Shown here piece after piece: positions 46,999-56,636 of a DNA stretch of 64,000 nt. The stretch is from positions 62,001-126,000 of the forward strand of contig JACKNF010000006.1 of assembly GCA_024234995.1 (NCBI GenBank). Reading direction: 5' to 3'. Source of the stretch: Gammaproteobacteria bacterium. Lineage in GTDB: Bacteria > Pseudomonadota > Gammaproteobacteria > Competibacterales > Competibacteraceae. Under the pieces are notes generated by a model. That model made no database searches and was not told the DNA's origin. It saw only the letters and a list, made by a program, of their open reading frames with translations. A program made the translations under genes and the position numbers. Numbering within the stretch: position 1 is the stretch's first letter; each line of letters opens with the position of its first letter.

Positions 46999-47834
46999 AT
47001 GACGGTGGATGTCGAGGACTATTTCCAGGTTTCGGCGTTCGAGCCTTATATCTCCCGCAAGCAGTGGGATCAATTGCCACATCGGGTCGAGCGCAATACG
47101 AACCGCATTCTCGATCTGTTTGCTGCAACAAGGCGTCAAAGCGACTTTTTTACTCTGGGCTGGGTCGCGGAGCGGTATCCTGATTTAGTCCGCCGCCTGG
47201 TCACCGAGGGCCATGAACTGGCCAGCCATGGTTATGTGCTCATATCCGCGCGACTCAGCAAACGCCGGCGGAGTTCCGCGAAGATGTGACCCGTACCAAG
47301 GCGCTGCTGGAAGACTTAGGCGGCGTGGCGGTTCAAGGTTATCGCGCCGCCAGTTATTCCATCGGGGCCGGTAATTTATGGGCGCTGGCGGAACTGGAAC
47401 AGGCCGGCTATCGCTACAGCTCCAGCATCTACCCGATTCGCCATGATCTGTACGGGATGCCAGAAGCGCCGCGCTTCGCCTTTCAGCCGGATAAACGCGC
47501 CCAGCATTGCTGGAAGTGCCGATCACCACGGTGACTGTGTTCGGCAAAAACCCTGCCTTGCGGCGGCGGTGGCTGGTTCCGGCTCTGGCCCTATGCGGCT
47601 ATCGCGCTGGGCGTTGCGTCGAGTTAACTGGCAGGATGAGCAATCAGGCATTTTCTATTTCCATCCCTGGGAGATTGACCCGGGACAGCCGCGCCAATCG
47701 GGCATTAATTTCAAAACCCGCTTGCGACACTTATCTAAATCTCAACCGCATGGAAGAACGTCTGCGGGCGCTGCTGCAAGATTTTCACTTGGGATCGGAT
47801 GGATCGCGTGTTTTTCAAGGCAGAGAATCCATGA
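46999..47834 (+). pseudogene. XrtA-system polysaccharide deacetylase (DUF3473), frameshifted
   Basis: This enzyme removes N-acetyl groups from the polymer. It opens with TVDVEDYFQVSAFEPYI from ATG 46999 (GTG at 46978 is an alternative). NodB-type blocks follow: FFTLGWVAERYPDLVRRLV, GHELASHGY, then one frame over FREDVTRTKALLEDLGG and GYRAASYSIG. After another shift come LLEVPITTVTVFG and SGIFYFHPWEIDPGQPR. At least three indels occur (near 47240, 47505 and 47570-47720). The last codons overlap the FemAB start (ATGA at 47831). Family TIGR03006 is a fixed part of exosortase A loci. Confidence 0.83.
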
Positions 47835-48904
47835 GCGAATACCCGTTCACCTCCAGCCCCTCTCCTGCAAGGCGAGAGAAGCTATCAATTCGCTCTCTGG
47901 ATGCAACAAACAAAGAGCGCTGGGATGCATTCGTCGATGCTTGCCCAGCAGCAACTTTTTTCCATCGGGCGGGCTGGGCAGAGGTGCTGCGCCAGGCATT
48001 TGGACATCGTGCGCATTTTCTCTATGCGGAGGCCGATGGAACGATTCAGGGCGTGCTGCCACTTGGTCATATCCGCAGCCGGTTATTCGGCAATGCGCTG
48101 ATTTCCACCCCCTTTTGCGTGTTGGGTGGCGCAGTCGGCGACGAAGCCGCCTGTACCGCTCTGGAAAAGGCGGCCATTGAATTAGCGCAATCATTACAGG
48201 TCGATCACCTGGAATTGCGGCATTCGCAACCACATCATCCCGGCTGGCCAGCCAAGCGGGAACTCTATGTCAATTTCCGCAAGGCCATCGATCCCGACCC
48301 GGAGGTTAATCTAAAAGCCATTCCCCGCAAACAACGGGCGATGGTGCGCAAAGGGCTCGAAGCTGGTTTGCAGGGTGAAATTGACACGGGTATCGACCGG
48401 CTTTATTTAGCCTATTCTGAAAGTGTGCGCAATCTCGGTACGCCAGTGTTCTCACGCCGGTATTTTGAGACGCTGAAATCCGTATTTGGGCCGGAATGCG
48501 AGGTGTTGACCGTGACCCATCAAGGGCAAATCGTGGCCAGCGTGATGAGTTTCTATTTCCGCGATGCGGTATTGCCTTACTATGGTGGTGGCACGGCGCT
48601 GGCCCGCGATCTCAAAGGCAACGATTTTATGTACTGGGATCTGATGCGGCGGGCCTGCGAACGTGGAGTGCGGGTGTTCGATTACGGACGCAGCAAGATC
48701 GGGACCGGTTCCTACAGCTTCAAAAAGAACTGGGGATTTAACCCCGAGCCGTTGCACTATGAATTTCAGTTAGTGAACACGACGCAACTTCCCGATATCA
48801 ATCCGCTCAATCCCAAGTACCGGCTCTTTATTGACGCCTGGAAACGGTTACCGCTGCCAGTCAGCCGCTGGCTGGGGCCATTCCTGGCACGCAGCTTGGG
48901 ATAG
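47831..48904 (+). CDS. XrtA-associated FemAB-like protein (GNAT superfamily)
   Basis: The 357-residue protein belongs to the FemAB-like acyltransferases associated with PEP-CTERM loci (TIGR03019). It has WDAFVDACPAATFFHRAGWA, LPYYGGGTALARDL and FDYGRSKIGTGSYSFKKNWG. Relatives transfer amino acids from aminoacyl-tRNA to cell-wall or polymer amines, so modification of deacetylated sugar is plausible; this is inference. ATG at 47831 overlaps the deacetylase stop. The first ~17 residues (including SSPSPARREK) are encoded by a palindromic repeat, so the N-terminus may be acquired. The family core begins near LSIRSLDA. Confidence 0.88.
   Translation: MSEYPFTSSPSPARREKLSIRSLDATNKERWDAFVDACPAATFFHRAGWAEVLRQAFGHRAHFLYAEADGTIQGVLPLGHIRSRLFGNALISTPFCVLGGAVGDEAACTALEKAAIELAQSLQVDHLELRHSQPHHPGWPAKRELYVNFRKAIDPDPEVNLKAIPRKQRAMVRKGLEAGLQGEIDTGIDRLYLAYSESVRNLGTPVFSRRYFETLKSVFGPECEVLTVTHQGQIVASVMSFYFRDAVLPYYGGGTALARDLKGNDFMYWDLMRRACERGVRVFDYGRSKIGTGSYSFKKNWGFNPEPLHYEFQLVNTTQLPDINPLNPKYRLFIDAWKRLPLPVSRWLGPFLARSLG
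47849..47881. repeat. GC-rich palindromic repeat, copy C (inside the FemAB gene)
   Basis: The stretch around cagcccctctcctgcaaggcgagag resembles copies A and B. It is translated in frame as the start of the FemAB-like protein. Confidence 0.5.
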
Positions 48905-48924
48905 CATGGAGGCGTCGTAAGTTT

Positions 48925-50479
48925 ATGGAAAAAATGGCGGTGTCCTCGACTTGGCGAGCTGCGCTGCCAGCGTTGATCATCGCGATCCTGGCGATCATTG
49001 GTCTGTACTGGCCAACCCTGGCTGGCATGGCAACACAATGGTGGCATTACGAAACCTATGCCCACGGTATGCTAGTCGTACCGATTGTTTTGTACATGCT
49101 GTGGACCCGGCGTGAAAAACTGGCGACGCTGCAAGCGCACGGCGCAGCGCCAGGCTTGATTCTGTTGCTGCTAGGCAGTCTCGTTTGGCTGATTGCAGAC
49201 GCTGCTCAAGTCGCTGTTGTGCAGCATTTCGTCGCGGGAATCCTGCAGGCGGCGATTTATACCTTGCTGGGCTGGAACATCGCCTGGGCTATCGCTGTTT
49301 CCTCTGGCCTATCTCCTGTTCGCTGTGCCGGTGGGCGAGGCGCTGATTCCACCCCTGCAACAGGTCACCGCCTGGTTCACCGTTGAAGGTTTGCGCCTGA
49401 CCGGACTTCCAGTGCTATGGGAAGGACTACATATTATTATTCCCTCTGGCAACTTCGAGGTTGCCGCAGCCTGTAGTGGCTTGCGTTATCTCATCGCCTC
49501 GGTCGCTCTAGGATTTCTCTACGCTTATCTAAGCTATCGCAGCATTTGGCGGCGGCTAGCCTTCATTGTGTTGTCAGCCGTCATGCCAATTATCGCCAAT
49601 GGCATCCGGGCTTACGGCATCGTAATGATCGCCCATCTCAGTGAAATGAAATACGCAGTGGGTATTGATCATCTCATTTATGGCTGGCTCTTTTTTGGCC
49701 TGATTGTGTTACTAATGTTCTGGATCGGCTCATTTTGGCGGGAGCCAGAAGAGGTCATGGGCCAGGGACTTACAGTCAGCGATCCGTCATCTAAAGATTC
49801 GACCATCGAACCCGCTGTTTCAGGTGCGACCGGACGCTATACGATTTGGACATTGGCTGTGATACTGGCAGCCGCAACTGGTCCACTGTGGGCGGTGTGG
49901 GTTGACCGTTATGATTCGACGAGCGCACCCATTGTCTTGTCAGCGCCGCCGGCAGCCGCCCCCTGGCGGGGACCGGAAGTGGATAACGATACATGGGAAC
50001 CACACTTTAGCGGTGCGGATACCGTGGTCAGAAGCCGCTACCAATGGAATGGCAAGACCATACACCTCTATATCGCTTATTACCGGCGACAACGCCCGGA
50101 CGCTAAGCTGGTCAGTAGTCAGAACAGCCTGTATGACCGCAAACAATGGCGTTACCTTGGCAGTGAGGGCCGGGTACAAATCCAGGCAGGTCGTGTTCAA
50201 TGGCCATTCAAGGCAACAAGCCTGACCGATGGTCTACGCAAGCGGCTGGTATGGAGTGGTTACTGGGAGGGCGGACAGATAGTCGTTTCACCTTATCTGG
50301 CCAAGGCATGGGAAGCGTGGGATCGCTTGAGCGGCGCCCAGCGGGGTTCGGCGTTAATTGCCATAGCAGCGGATTATAACATTCAACCGGATGAGGCCAA
50401 GGTGGTCTTGCAGCGGTTTGTAGAAACCATGCAACCGGGCCTCGCGGCGGCGCTAGCAAGCATCCGCGGTGACAACTAG
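48925..50479 (+). CDS. xrtA: Exosortase A (XrtA/EpsH) fused to an EpsI domain, one frameshift
   Basis: Exosortase is a polytopic transpeptidase-like enzyme that recognises PEP-CTERM tails. The N-terminal helices read from ATG 48925, with GGAGG upstream (IIAILAIIGLYWPTLAGMA, YETYAHGMLVVPIVLYMLW). Near 49300 the frame shifts by one, and the rest reads FPLAYLLFAVPVGEALIPPL onward. The three catalytic residues are present: Cys in AACSGLRYL, Arg in ANGIRAYG and His in DHLIYGW. A linker follows, then an EpsI-type domain (about the last 230 residues; HLYIAYYRRQRPDAKLVSS), the fused form known in XrtA. Its stop nearly touches the next start. Confidence 0.9.
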
Positions 50480-50481
50480 AA

Positions 50482-51645
50482 ATGACGGACAACCAATCAC
50501 CCTTGATCGCTCATCTGGTCCATCGTCTCGATGTCGGTGGTCTTGAAAACGGTTTGGTTAATTTGATCAACCACATACCGCCGAATCGCTACCACCATGC
50601 GATCATCTGTTTGACTGACTATAACCCGGAGTTTCGCCGCCGCATCCGGCAACCTGGCGTTGAAGTGTTTGCCCTGCATAAATCCGAGGGACACGATCTG
50701 GGACTATATGGGCGTTGCTGGAACTTATTGCGCCAATTGCGTCCAGCAATTGTCCATACGCGCAACCTGGCGGCACTGGAAATGCAGCTTCCAGCATGGC
50801 TAGCAGGGGTCCAGAGGCGGGTGCATGGCGAGCATGGCTGGGATCGCGATCCAGCGCTGATGAATCCCCGCCACCATCGCTTGCGCCGCTGGTTGCGCCC
50901 GCTGGTTCATCATTACATCGCGCTGTCCGGTGAGATTGCCGGTTATCTGGAAACCCGGATTGGTGTAGCGCCAAAACGAATGAGCCGGATTATCAATGGT
51001 GTGGATAGTGTGCGGTTTCATCCCGGCAACGACCGCTCGCCGCTGCCTGATGGATTTGCGCTGCCGGGAACGCGGGTCATTGGTACCGCCGGGCGGCTAG
51101 AAAACGTGAAGGATCAACCTAATCTGGCACGGGCTTTCATTCGGCTGGCGGAAATGATTCCCAATGCGCGGCAACACATGCGGCTTGTGATCATTGGCGA
51201 AGGTTCGCTGCGAGCCGGGATTGAAAGCCTGTTGAATGAGGCAGGATTGCGGGATTTGGCCTGGTTGCCGGGCGCGCAGGACGATATACCCCGGTTATTG
51301 CGAAGTTTTGATCTCTTCGTGCTGCCCTCCCAAGCGGAGGGGATTTCCAACACAATTCTGGAGGCAATGGCATGTGGCTTACCGGTGGTCGCGACCGATG
51401 TGGGCGGTAATGGCGAGTTAGTGGTTGAAGATGAGACCGGGCGCTTGGTTCCTGCCAGGGATCCTGAAGCGCTGGCAGCAGCCATTCACGAATATGTAGA
51501 TGACCCTGAACGGATGCATACGCATGGCGCAGCAGGCCGGCGGCGGATTGAGGAACAGTTTAGTATGGAGGCCATGGTGACCGCTTATCTAGCGGTTTAT
51601 GATTCGGTGCTAAAGTGCCGCGTTAAAACTCCCTTCTTCCTTTAA
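50482..51645 (+). CDS. XrtA-system sugar transferase, GT4 family (TIGR03088 type)
   Basis: The 387-residue glycosyltransferase starts LIAHLVHRLDVGGLENGLVN and has the second Rossmann domain with VIGTAGRLENVKDQPNLARA. The nucleotide-sugar motif EGISNTILEAMACGLPVVAT contains the E-x7-E signature. It adds a sugar to the lipid-linked repeat unit in the cytoplasm; donor and acceptor cannot be read from sequence. It starts two bases after the exosortase stop. Its last codons (KTPFFL) lie in palindromic repeat D. Confidence 0.93.
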   Translation: MTDNQSPLIAHLVHRLDVGGLENGLVNLINHIPPNRYHHAIICLTDYNPEFRRRIRQPGVEVFALHKSEGHDLGLYGRCWNLLRQLRPAIVHTRNLAALEMQLPAWLAGVQRRVHGEHGWDRDPALMNPRHHRLRRWLRPLVHHYIALSGEIAGYLETRIGVAPKRMSRIINGVDSVRFHPGNDRSPLPDGFALPGTRVIGTAGRLENVKDQPNLARAFIRLAEMIPNARQHMRLVIIGEGSLRAGIESLLNEAGLRDLAWLPGAQDDIPRLLRSFDLFVLPSQAEGISNTILEAMACGLPVVATDVGGNGELVVEDETGRLVPARDPEALAAAIHEYVDDPERMHTHGAAGRRRIEEQFSMEAMVTAYLAVYDSVLKCRVKTPFFL

Positions 51646-51667
51646 GGGGGAAGGGTTAGGAAGAGGA
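51628..51667. repeat. Palindromic repeat, copy D
   Basis: cccttcttcc-ttta-agggggaaggg forms a hairpin that contains the stop codon of the preceding glycosyltransferase and runs into the ribosome site (aagaggagaa) of the amidotransferase gene. It could attenuate transcription or affect translation of the next gene. Confidence 0.5.
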
Positions 51668-51673
51668 GAAACT

Positions 51674-53611
51674 ATGTGCGGCATTACCGGCATTTTTGAC
51701 ACCCGCCATCGGCAGGAGATCAACCGCGATCTTCTGCACCGGATGAACGAATCACAGCATCACCGGGGACCGGATGAAGGCGGTTTACACATCGAACCCG
51801 GTGTGGGTCTTGGCCACCGGCGACTCTCCATCATTGATCTCTCTACCGGCCAGCAACCATTATTCAATGAGGATGGCTCGGTCGTCGTCGTGTTCAATGG
51901 GGAAATCTACAATTTCCAGGAACTCGTTCCCGAACTGGAAGCCTTGGGGCACGTCTTCCACACCCGCAGCGACACCGAAGTGATTGTTCACGCATGGGAG
52001 GCTTGGGGCGAAGCCTGCGTCGAACGCTTTCGCGGCATGTTTGCCTTTGCCTTATGGGATCGCAACCAGGAAACCCTATTTCTGGCCCGCGACCGGCTAG
52101 GGGTCAAGCCACTATTCTATGCCCTGCTGCCCAATGGACAACTCCTCTTCGGCTCCGAACTCAAATCTCTGCTCGCCCATCCGGAGCTGGGGCGAGAGAT
52201 CGATCCCTGCGCGGTCGAGGAGTATTTTGCTCTGGGTTATGTGGCCGAGCCACGCACCATTTTCACCAGCGCCAAAAAGCTGCTGCCGGCGCATACCCTC
52301 CGGGTCCGGCGTGGCCGGCCCCTGCCGGAACCCCGTGAGTACTGGAAGGTGCGGTTCACACTCGATCAACGCTTGACCGCAACAGAAGCGGCTGAGGAAC
52401 TGGTCACCCGTTTGCGCGAATCGATACGGCTGCGCATGATCTCAGAAGTACCGCTCGGCGCATTCCTATCCGGCGGCGTCGATTCCAGCGCTGTAGTGGC
52501 GATGATGGCCCATTTGTCCAGCGACCCGGTCAATACTTGTTCCATCGCCTTCACCGATCCCGCCTTCAACGAAGCGCAATTCGCCCAACAGGTTGCGGAT
52601 CGCTATCAAACCCGGCATTTCGTCGATACGGTTGAGAGTGACGATTTCGGCCTGATCGACACGCTGGCTTGGCTGTATGACGAGCCTTATGCCGACAGCT
52701 CCGCCATTCCGACCTACCGGGTTTGCCAATTGGCCCGCAAGCATGTCACCGTGACGCTGTCCGGCGATGGCGGGGATGAGAGCTTCGGCGGCTACCGGCG
52801 CTATCGGCTGCATCTCATGGAGGAACGGCTGCGGTCACTGCTCCCCTTGCGCATTCGCCAGCCGGTATTTGGTCTGTTGGGCCGGCTCTATCCTAAAGCA
52901 GACTGGGCACCCCGGATCTTCCGGGCTAAGACCACCTTTCAGGCGCTGACGCGGGATCCGGTGCAAGCCTATTTTCATTCGGTGTCGATTCTGCGTGATG
53001 AGATGCGTCAGCAGTTGTTCTCTGACTCATTTAAAACGCAACTCAGCGGCTATGATGCCTTGGATGTGTTTCGCCGCCATGCCGTCCGGGTGGAGAGTGA
53101 CGATCCGCTAGCGTTGATTCAATATCTCGATCTGAAAACTTATCTGGTGGGCGATATCAACACCAAAGTGGATCGGGCCAGCATGGCGCATTCGCTGGAA
53201 GTACGCGAGCCATTGATGGATCATCCACTGGTGGAATGGCTGGCTACCCTGCCCTCCTCACTGAAAATCAGTCAAGGGGAAAGCAAGTATCTGCTAAAGA
53301 AATCCATGGAACCGCACCTTCCACACGAAATTATGTACCGCCCGAAAATGGGGTTTGCCGTGCCGCTGATACGCTGGTTCCGGGGACCGCTGAAACAGCG
53401 GGTACGCGATTCGCTGACTGGCGAACGGTTGCTGGGCACCGGCCTGTTCAATGCGGATTATTTACGCCATCTGGTCGAAGCGCATGAATCCGGCCGGCGG
53501 GATTACAGCGCGCCTATTTGGACCGTGCTGATGTTCGAGGCATTCTTGCGGCAGATAGAGGGTGGCGAAAGAATAGAAAATCAACCCGATATAAAACGGC
53601 AATCACTCTGA
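51674..53611 (+). CDS. XrtA-system amidotransferase (asparagine synthase family)
   Basis: The 645-residue protein is a class II glutamine amidotransferase. The nucleophile Cys2 is present (MCGITGIFDTRH), with the glutaminase segments RGPDEGG and GEIYNFQELVPELEA. The ATP-pyrophosphatase domain has SGGVDSSAV at about 266 and LSGDGGDESFGGYRRY. In exosortase loci this family (TIGR03108) is thought to amidate sugar carboxylates such as uronic acids, rather than make free asparagine; that is inference from context. The final A of its stop overlaps the start of the next gene. Confidence 0.93.
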   Translation: MCGITGIFDTRHRQEINRDLLHRMNESQHHRGPDEGGLHIEPGVGLGHRRLSIIDLSTGQQPLFNEDGSVVVVFNGEIYNFQELVPELEALGHVFHTRSDTEVIVHAWEAWGEACVERFRGMFAFALWDRNQETLFLARDRLGVKPLFYALLPNGQLLFGSELKSLLAHPELGREIDPCAVEEYFALGYVAEPRTIFTSAKKLLPAHTLRVRRGRPLPEPREYWKVRFTLDQRLTATEAAEELVTRLRESIRLRMISEVPLGAFLSGGVDSSAVVAMMAHLSSDPVNTCSIAFTDPAFNEAQFAQQVADRYQTRHFVDTVESDDFGLIDTLAWLYDEPYADSSAIPTYRVCQLARKHVTVTLSGDGGDESFGGYRRYRLHLMEERLRSLLPLRIRQPVFGLLGRLYPKADWAPRIFRAKTTFQALTRDPVQAYFHSVSILRDEMRQQLFSDSFKTQLSGYDALDVFRRHAVRVESDDPLALIQYLDLKTYLVGDINTKVDRASMAHSLEVREPLMDHPLVEWLATLPSSLKISQGESKYLLKKSMEPHLPHEIMYRPKMGFAVPLIRWFRGPLKQRVRDSLTGERLLGTGLFNADYLRHLVEAHESGRRDYSAPIWTVLMFEAFLRQIEGGERIENQPDIKRQSL

Positions 53612-54816
53612 TGCGCATCCTCCACATCCTTGACCATTCCCTGCCGCTGCACAGCGGCTATACCTTCCGCACTGCCGCCATTCTGCGGGAACAGTGGCGC
53701 TTGGGTTGGGAGACATTCCATATAACTGGCGCTAAGCAGGGTGCTACGTCAGCATTGGAAGAAACCACTGAGGATCTGCATTTCTTCCGTACTCCACAGG
53801 AAACCGCTGCATGGGCGCACTGGCCGGTACTCAACCAGGCAGCCATTGTCCGAGGCTTGACTCAACGGCTAGCGGAAGTCGTTGCACAGGTCAAACCAGA
53901 TGTGTTGCATGCCCACTCGCCAGCACTGAACGGCCTGGCAGCGCTACCTGTTGCCCGGCACTTTCGTCTGCCGTTGGTCTATGAAGTGCGCGCATTCTGG
54001 GAAGATGCAGCAGTTGATCATGGCACCACGCGTGAGGGCAGCCTCCGTTACCGGCTGACCAAGGCGCTGGAAACTCATGTTTTACAACGCGCTAATGCCG
54101 TGACCTGCATTTGCGAAGGATTGCGTAACGACATCATCGGACGAGGCATTTCAGCAGAGAAAGTGACGGTTATTCCCAATGCGGTCAATGTCGAGCAATT
54201 CAGTTTGGGTGGAGAGTCCGATCCAGTGCTTAAAACTCAACTGGGTCTGAATGGATCACAGGTTCTCGGATTTATCGGTTCGTTCTACGCCTATGAAGGA
54301 TTGGCCTTGCTGCTGGAAGCGTTGCCAGAGTTGTTAAAACAAACACCCGATGTGCGCGTGTTGCTGGTCGGCGGCGGACCGCAGGAGCAAGCGCTCCAAG
54401 CCCAAGCAAAGGCGCTAGAGATTGCGGATAGGGTCGTGTTCACTGGCCGGGTACCCCATGCTGAAGTCAATCGTTATTACGACCTGATAGACGTGCTGGT
54501 CTATCCGCGCCTGTCCATGCGTCTGACGGAACTGGTCACGCCGCTGAAACCGCTGGAGGCGATGGCTCAGGGACGGCTCTTCATTGCCTCTGACGTGGGC
54601 GGTCATCATGAGCTGATCCGTAACGGCGAAACAGGAATACTGTTCCGAGCTGGCGATACGGGTGATTTGACAGCCAAGGCATTGGAATTGCTAGCCCATC
54701 CCGAACGCTGGCCGGCGCTTAAGGCCAATGGCCGGCGGTTCGTGGAGGAGGAGCGTACCTGGCCAAACAGCGTGGAGCGATATACGCGGATTTATGACGC
54801 GCTAGTATCGGGTTGA
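53611..54816 (+). CDS. XrtA-associated glycosyltransferase, GT4 family (TIGR04063 type)
   Basis: The 401-residue protein opens MRILHILDHSLPLHSGYTFR, diagnostic of the Daro_2409-like exosortase A glycosyltransferases. It contains HAHSPALNGLAALPVARHF, VTVIPNAVNVEQF and a C-terminal donor site with KPLEAMAQGRLFIASDVGGH. ATG at 53611 shares a base with the preceding TGA; upstream extension would overlap the amidotransferase. Its 3' end overlaps the convergent asparagine-synthase-like gene by 25 bases. Acceptor and donor are unknown. Confidence 0.92.
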   Translation: MRILHILDHSLPLHSGYTFRTAAILREQWRLGWETFHITGAKQGATSALEETTEDLHFFRTPQETAAWAHWPVLNQAAIVRGLTQRLAEVVAQVKPDVLHAHSPALNGLAALPVARHFRLPLVYEVRAFWEDAAVDHGTTREGSLRYRLTKALETHVLQRANAVTCICEGLRNDIIGRGISAEKVTVIPNAVNVEQFSLGGESDPVLKTQLGLNGSQVLGFIGSFYAYEGLALLLEALPELLKQTPDVRVLLVGGGPQEQALQAQAKALEIADRVVFTGRVPHAEVNRYYDLIDVLVYPRLSMRLTELVTPLKPLEAMAQGRLFIASDVGGHHELIRNGETGILFRAGDTGDLTAKALELLAHPERWPALKANGRRFVEEERTWPNSVERYTRIYDALVSG

Positions 54817-56636
54817 TCATTATTCCCCTGCAGCCACAACTCCAGCATCGTCAGAATCCACACCAATTCTCCATAATAGGCGGCATGACCTTCGCGATGC
54901 AGTTGGCGCACCTGATCGAGAAACGCCGGTTGAAACCAGCCGCGCTGTTTCAACGATTCCAACGCACCATCGGTGATAGCCAGCAAGCGTGCGTCAGAAC
55001 GGGTCCACACTCCAAAGGGCAATCCGAAGCCATGCTTTTTCTTATTGATGATCGCTTCGGGTAGAAAACCGCGTACCGCGTCCTTGTAAAACCAGCGCAG
55101 GGTCGTCCCCCGCAATTTTTCAGCGGAAGGGATCCGGCAGGACAGCGCCACCACTTCATCGTCCAGCAAGGGATAAGCGACTTGAACGCCTGCCAGCCGG
55201 CAGGCGGTATTGACTTTGACCAAGTCGTTATCATGCAGGGTGAAATGCCAGTCCAGATAGAGCATCCGGTTCAAAGTTGACGCATTATCCGGCGCGAAGA
55301 ACATCGCCTGTTTCAACTCCAGCGGCTCCAGCGTCCTGACCTGATTAAGAAAGTCCGGATTGAATACTTCAATCGGCTGATGGCGCACCAGGAAAGCATA
55401 GCTATCCATACGGTCTGGCAGCGGAATACGGGCCTGTTTGACGTAACTATGGACTTTGCGGGCCAGCGGGACATGCGCCAGCGGTTTGGCAGCGGCAGCG
55501 ATGAGCGATTGCAATGCAGACGGCAGCCGGCCAAACAGTTCGAAAATCCCTTGCGTAGCGTAGCGTTCGTTACCGGCAAACAGTTCATCGCCGCCATCAC
55601 CGCCGAGCAACCGGCTAATTCCTTGTTCCCGGGCAAAGCGGGCGCAACAATAAGCTGGCAGCAGTGAGGAATTGCCGAATGGTTCGCTGGTCGCAACGGC
55701 GATTTGCGGGAGCAGTTCCGCCACATCGTCGGGCGTAACATAGTATTCGTGGGGTGTCGTTTGAAAATGGCGCACGGCAGTGCGCGCATAGTCCATTTCG
55801 TCATAACCCGGCACAGCGAACCCAATGGAATAAGTATGAGCCGGTTGGGTGACGCGGGCCAGCATTCCGGCTACGGTGGAACTGTCGATACCACCGCTGA
55901 GGAACGCGCCAAGCTGGGCTGCCGAAGTTTCGCTGGCTTCACGCCGGATCACAGCTTCGATCATCTCTCGCATTTCACGCCCGGCGGCTGCGGCATCAAT
56001 CGGCGTTTCCGCAAACTGGGGTAACCAGTACGATTCAACGCGCAATGCACCATCCCGCCATTCGAGAAAGTGACTGGCGGGGAGTTTGCGCAGCCCCCGG
56101 TAAATCGTCCGGGGACTGGGGATCATATGGCAGTACAGGTAATCGTAGATCGCCTGCGGGTCGATACGGGTATCAAAACTGCCGACGCGCGTCAGGGCAC
56201 CCGGCGCAGTAGCGAACAACAGACCATCGGTTTGTGGCGCGTAATAGAGTTGCTCGATGCCGATCCGGTCAACGGCCAGCAATGCCGTGCGGCGCTTAGG
56301 ATCGAGGATCGCCAAGGCAAAAGAGCCGGATAGTTTTTGCAGCGCAGACGTCCCCAGCGTCCGGTAGTCGCTAGCCAATGTATGCAAGATTGCGGAAACA
56401 TCCCCGCTAACGCTGGCATGGCGCAATCGGCCCAAGCAGGCGATCAGAAGACCCTCCTGTTCAAGGACCCCACCGTCAGTTACCGCGCAGAATGCGCTGG
56501 CCACGCTGAGAGTAGCCGGTTCGCACAGGGCGGCCGCCAGGGTGTCTTGAATGCGGATAGCATCGGCTGGATAGGCTGGGTTGAAACAGCCCGCGAGGCC
56601 GGAAGCAAAAGACATATTGTGCAAACTGGAAATCAT
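54792..56636 (-). CDS. Asparagine synthase-like protein lacking the glutaminase cysteine
   Basis: The 614-residue protein has the AsnB layout. The expected N-terminal Cys is replaced: SGLAGCFNP aligns with CGI(A/T)GIF, so Ser stands at the nucleophile position and an ~11-residue leader precedes it. The synthetase domain is intact, with LGAFLSGGIDSSTVAG at about 248, LLGGDGGDELFAGNERY and INKKKHGFGLPFGVW. It probably activates a carboxylate with ATP but takes free ammonia or another amine instead of glutamine nitrogen. It is the only gene of the locus on the minus strand and converges on the preceding glycosyltransferase. ATG 56636 is chosen; 56615 is possible. Confidence 0.87.
   Translation of the reverse strand: MISSLHNMSFASGLAGCFNPAYPADAIRIQDTLAAALCEPATLSVASAFCAVTDGGVLEQEGLLIACLGRLRHASVSGDVSAILHTLASDYRTLGTSALQKLSGSFALAILDPKRRTALLAVDRIGIEQLYYAPQTDGLLFATAPGALTRVGSFDTRIDPQAIYDYLYCHMIPSPRTIYRGLRKLPASHFLEWRDGALRVESYWLPQFAETPIDAAAAGREMREMIEAVIRREASETSAAQLGAFLSGGIDSSTVAGMLARVTQPAHTYSIGFAVPGYDEMDYARTAVRHFQTTPHEYYVTPDDVAELLPQIAVATSEPFGNSSLLPAYCCARFAREQGISRLLGGDGGDELFAGNERYATQGIFELFGRLPSALQSLIAAAAKPLAHVPLARKVHSYVKQARIPLPDRMDSYAFLVRHQPIEVFNPDFLNQVRTLEPLELKQAMFFAPDNASTLNRMLYLDWHFTLHDNDLVKVNTACRLAGVQVAYPLLDDEVVALSCRIPSAEKLRGTTLRWFYKDAVRGFLPEAIINKKKHGFGLPFGVWTRSDARLLAITDGALESLKQRGWFQPAFLDQVRQLHREGHAAYYGELVWILTMLELWLQGNNDQPDTSAS

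Noticed and set aside
54792..56636. Lasso peptide cyclase
   Set aside because: Size and missing cysteine fit, but no lasso precursor, leader peptidase or RRE protein is nearby.
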